Positions 61,451 to 64,000 of a stretch of 64,000 nt of DNA are shown here, piece after piece. The position numbers and the translations under genes were made by a program. The DNA lies in the NCBI GenBank assembly GCA_017607445.1, contig JAEVHH010000005.1:2485001-2549000 (forward strand), given 5' to 3'. Positions within the stretch are counted from its first letter, which is position 1. Every line of letters starts with the position of its first letter. Under the pieces are notes generated by a model. The model was not told the DNA's origin, did no database searches, and worked only from the letters and a program-made list of their open reading frames with translations. The DNA comes from Histoplasma ohiense (taxonomy: Eukaryota; Ascomycota; Eurotiomycetes; Onygenales; Ajellomycetaceae).

Positions 61451-62847
61451 ATCACTGATGAATCTGATCTGAAAAGACACTGTATTTCAATGGACTGACA
61501 AAGTGGATGCAGCATTCAAAAAACTGAAATGTATGTTTACAAACACTCTGATGCTGCAATCATTTGATCTGAATAAGCATATGATTCTTGAAATAGATGT
61601 CTCAGATTATGTAGTAGATGAGACACTGATGCAATATGATAATGAAGATGTTCTACAATCTTGTGTCTTTATTTTGAAAAAGATGTTGTCTGCTGAATGC
61701 AACTATAAGATCTATAACAAGAAGCTTCTAGTGATCATATAATGTCTTGAAGAATGAGAGTCTAAACTTATGAGTGTTGAGAAGTTTGAGATTGTTACTG
61801 ATCATAAGAACTTAAAGTACTTCATGATCATTTATAAACTCACTGAAAGATATATATGTTGATCATTATTTCTTAGCTGTTTTTTGTTCACAATTTGTTA
61901 TCAATCTGAAGTAGAAAACACTCTTGCAGATACTCTGTTCTGCTGAGAACAAGATATATCATCTGATAACTTGAATGACAGATGAAAACACTGAGAGCAT
62001 TGATTAATTGACTCTGCAATTATAGAAAATCCTACACAATCAGATAAACTCTGTGTATATATCAATCAGTCTCAAGCTCAAGAACTCTTGCTCAAAGAAC
62101 AATGGAGACTAATAGCAGAAGCAGATGAATTCTGACAACAAGTCACTGAAACTGTATGAAGCAAAGCACTCTGATTCCCCACAGATGTATACTCAAGAAC
62201 AGATATCTCAGCATATTTAATTGATGATAACAACTGCTTATACTTTTGAGATAGACAATGAGTTCTCAATTCAGAATCTCTATAAATATGAATCATACAA
62301 GAAATTCATAACTTGCTGATGACTGAGCACTCAGAATATGAAATTATATACAACATCATCATTCAAGAATTCTACTGATTAGATATATCAAAAGATATAC
62401 ACCAGTTTGTATGCAACTGTGATTGCTGTGGCTCAGTGATGACATGATATGAATGCTGAAAAGAGATGCTGAAGTCAATATTTGTCTCTGACTGAATTTG
62501 ATGTGATATAGCTATTGATTTTGCAATTTTCTTGTCTGAAAGTGAAGATTCTATAAATATTCTAGTCATTGTTGACTGACTCAGCAAAAGTGTAATACTA
62601 CAGCTCTGTGATAAGATGAATGCTGAAATAGTTGCAGATGTCTTTGTCAGAAGTCTGTTCTATTGTATACACAGTCTGTCTTCATTTATTATATCAGATA
62701 GAGACAGTCAATTCATCAGTGCACTTTGAGCTCATATATATCAATTACTAAGAATTGAATGAAAGTTATCAACAATGTATCACTCAGAGACTGATGAAGC
62801 TATTGAGAGAATAATATAAATGATAAAGAATATTCTCTGTAAGTTCT
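61451..62847 (+). mobile_element. Chromovirus A5, continuation (RNase H and integrase)
   Basis: Picks up A5 pol exactly after B2. The open stretch 61503-61742 covers the RT/RNase H connection (SFDLNKHMILEIDVSDYVVDETL). The integrase core follows (SDRDSQF near 62697; ETDEAIERI near 62792). It stops at 62847, where element C is inserted after GTTCT. Confidence 0.88.
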
Positions 62848-63161
62848 TGTAATAGGCGCAACGGAGATATCTATATTAGGAAATAGCTATGTGGCGATAG
62901 AAGAACACAGAACACGCCAGAATTAATGAGAAGGGACATAGCGCACGGCACCATAGACGGCTGTAGCGCGTGGTGGTCGCCTATATAATGCTCGCTGATA
63001 TCCATAGATATTAGGAGATCAGCGATTAGCTTTGAATAATAGAGATTGCTACCTTCTTAACATCCTACATGCGTACTTCACACTACTCCCATAATTATAC
63101 CTACAACTATCTCTTACAATTCTAATCACTCATAACTTTATCTGAGTGGTCCGTTGTTACA
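62848..63161 (+). repeat. 5' LTR of element C
   Basis: Perfect 5-bp terminal inverted repeat TGTAA/TTACA. A TATA-box candidate, TATATAA, lies at 62982-62988 in a region dense in CpG (GCGCACGGC, GCGCGTGG, GGTCGCC), fitting a Pol II promoter in U3. Confidence 0.8.
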
Positions 63162-63204
63162 CACACCTACAATAAAGCACACAACATTAGTTAAAACACA
63201 CAAG

Positions 63205-64000
63205 ATGGTCTCAACACACACAAGATCCCTTGAAAACCAATCTAAATCCTCTACTGTCTTCAATGATCACAATGTGTGTTTGCAACAGTTGAACAATCAA
63301 ATCTATGAACAAGAGCAGCAATTAGCTATTCTGCATGCACAACAGCAGCTCAATGAGTTGGAAGTGCAGATTTGTGAAGATACTCTCATTGAACCTCAAT
63401 TAACCCAGAATATCACCACAGAACCACCACAAAATCGATCTGTGAACAATACAGATGATGATAGTGAAACACCATCAAGGTTGAAGATTAAGGACTATTA
63501 TCAAGGAAAAAATATGTTAGAATTCAAGGACTATAAAGATCACATGTTGACCCTCTTTACACACCACCACTGATATTATCAAAAGAAAGAACACAAGATA
63601 AATGATGCTAAACTCTATCTTGATGCCCATGTTAAGCAGAAGTGGTTGAATTTTGTATCATTGTATGAGAGATGTGGAGGAGCAACACCATTGACTTTTG
63701 ATGATATGTTATCACATCTAGAAATGCAAATTAACGATCCACAGAACCAGTGCTGATTGGTGAGTCAAAAGTTTCAAGATATGAAGCAACAAGAATGGCA
63801 ATTGATATGCAATTTCTCTAAATATCTCAAAGACTGGGAATACTACTTACCCTCATATAGTGAAGAACAAAGAATGGATAACTTGTGTAGTAAGACATTG
63901 AAGGTATTATGCACAGAACTCAACTGTTGAAATCAAAAGTCTCAGAACTATGAAGAGTTGCTTTGAACTCTACAGACTCTTGAGGAAAATATGCTGAAGC
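63205..64000 (+). pseudogene. Element C gag, partial
   Basis: Starts at ATG 63205 (MVSTHTRSLENQSKSS), with a Gln-rich helical N-terminal region (residues 30-60), an acidic linker, then a capsid-like domain (LEFKDYKDHM..., KLYLDAHVKQKWLNF..., FQDMKQQEWQ) of the retrotransposon gag type. TGA codons at 63571, near 63754, 63928 and 63964 fall at positions where Arg or Trp would fit. The frame is otherwise continuous to the edge, so it is lightly damaged. Confidence 0.75.

Larger units (their letters stand above)
62848..64000 (+). mobile_element. LTR retrotransposon C, 5' end, cut by the right edge
   Basis: A third LTR family with an LTR of 314 bp (62848-63161), opening TGTAATAGGCGC and closing CCGTTGTTACA, then a short leader and gag. 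It is rich in CpG, unlike its host A5, so it arrived recently. GTTCT (62843-62847) is the expected left half of its TSD. The superfamily cannot be decided without pol. Confidence 0.82.

Noticed and set aside
1..64000. TGA read as tryptophan (alternative genetic code or organelle DNA)
   Set aside because: Many TGA codons sit at LINE Trp positions, but other copies have TGG at the same sites, TGA also replaces Arg (CGA) in gypsy RT, and TAA/TAG occur too. Mutation explains this better than recoding.

Overview
This window is a eukaryotic, almost certainly fungal (probably filamentous, inference), transposon graveyard. It is AT-rich and I find no intact host gene, bacterial operon, rRNA, CRISPR array or functional tRNA gene. 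Every recognisable coding region belongs to a retrotransposon or is a pseudogene broken mainly by TGA codons. CpG is nearly absent except in a few young or protected patches: the tandem repeats at 7.5-8.0 kb, the SINE at 24.1-24.5 kb, the LINE 5' end at 46.9-47.5 kb, parts of the family B LTRs, and the new LTR at 62.85 kb. This is the mark of a RIP-like or methylation-driven C-to-T process. By eye it hits CpG and CpC rather than the classical CpA.

Elements recognised, with boundaries fixed by target-site duplications (TSDs) where possible: (i) an APE-type LINE (Tad/I-like; endonuclease, RT, RNase H) in copies L1 (1-4365), L2 (25073-37691, interrupted three times), L3 (40184-47471, minus strand, full length, 15-bp TSD) and a reversed 5'-truncated fragment (28084-28732); (ii) chromovirus family A, about 6.2 kb with 534-598 bp LTRs, in copies A0, A1, A2, A3 (minus), A4 and A5; (iii) chromovirus family B, about 7.4 kb with 266-267 bp LTRs, as full elements B1 (29538-36965) and B2 (53985-61445) and two solo LTRs; (iv) the 5' end of a third LTR element, C (62848 to the right edge); (v) a tRNA-derived SINE (24073-24465); (vi) a 1161-bp hAT-like non-autonomous DNA element carrying a minisatellite (7167-8327). 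A SNF2-type helicase pseudogene (4370-5814) and a degraded unknown coding region (about 49660-50490) are the only host-like sequences.

Layout: L1 / SNF2 pseudogene / chimeric junction / A0, which is split by A1 in its gag (A1 itself carries the hAT element in its 5' LTR), by A2 in its pol and by the SINE near its end / L2, split by a solo B LTR, a reversed LINE fragment and B1 / A3 (minus), split by the full LINE L3 / A4 with a solo B LTR in its LTR / unknown pseudogene / A5, split by B2 and then by element C. The nesting gives a relative chronology: the A elements are mostly the substrate; LINE, B, SINE, hAT and C are later.

Functionally the window is a record of interaction. The LINE appears to supply the retrotransposition machinery for the SINE, since both end in GAAGAA(TAA)n. 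The host genome mutates the copies. Recombination then produces solo LTRs and, apparently, the hybrid LINE L2.
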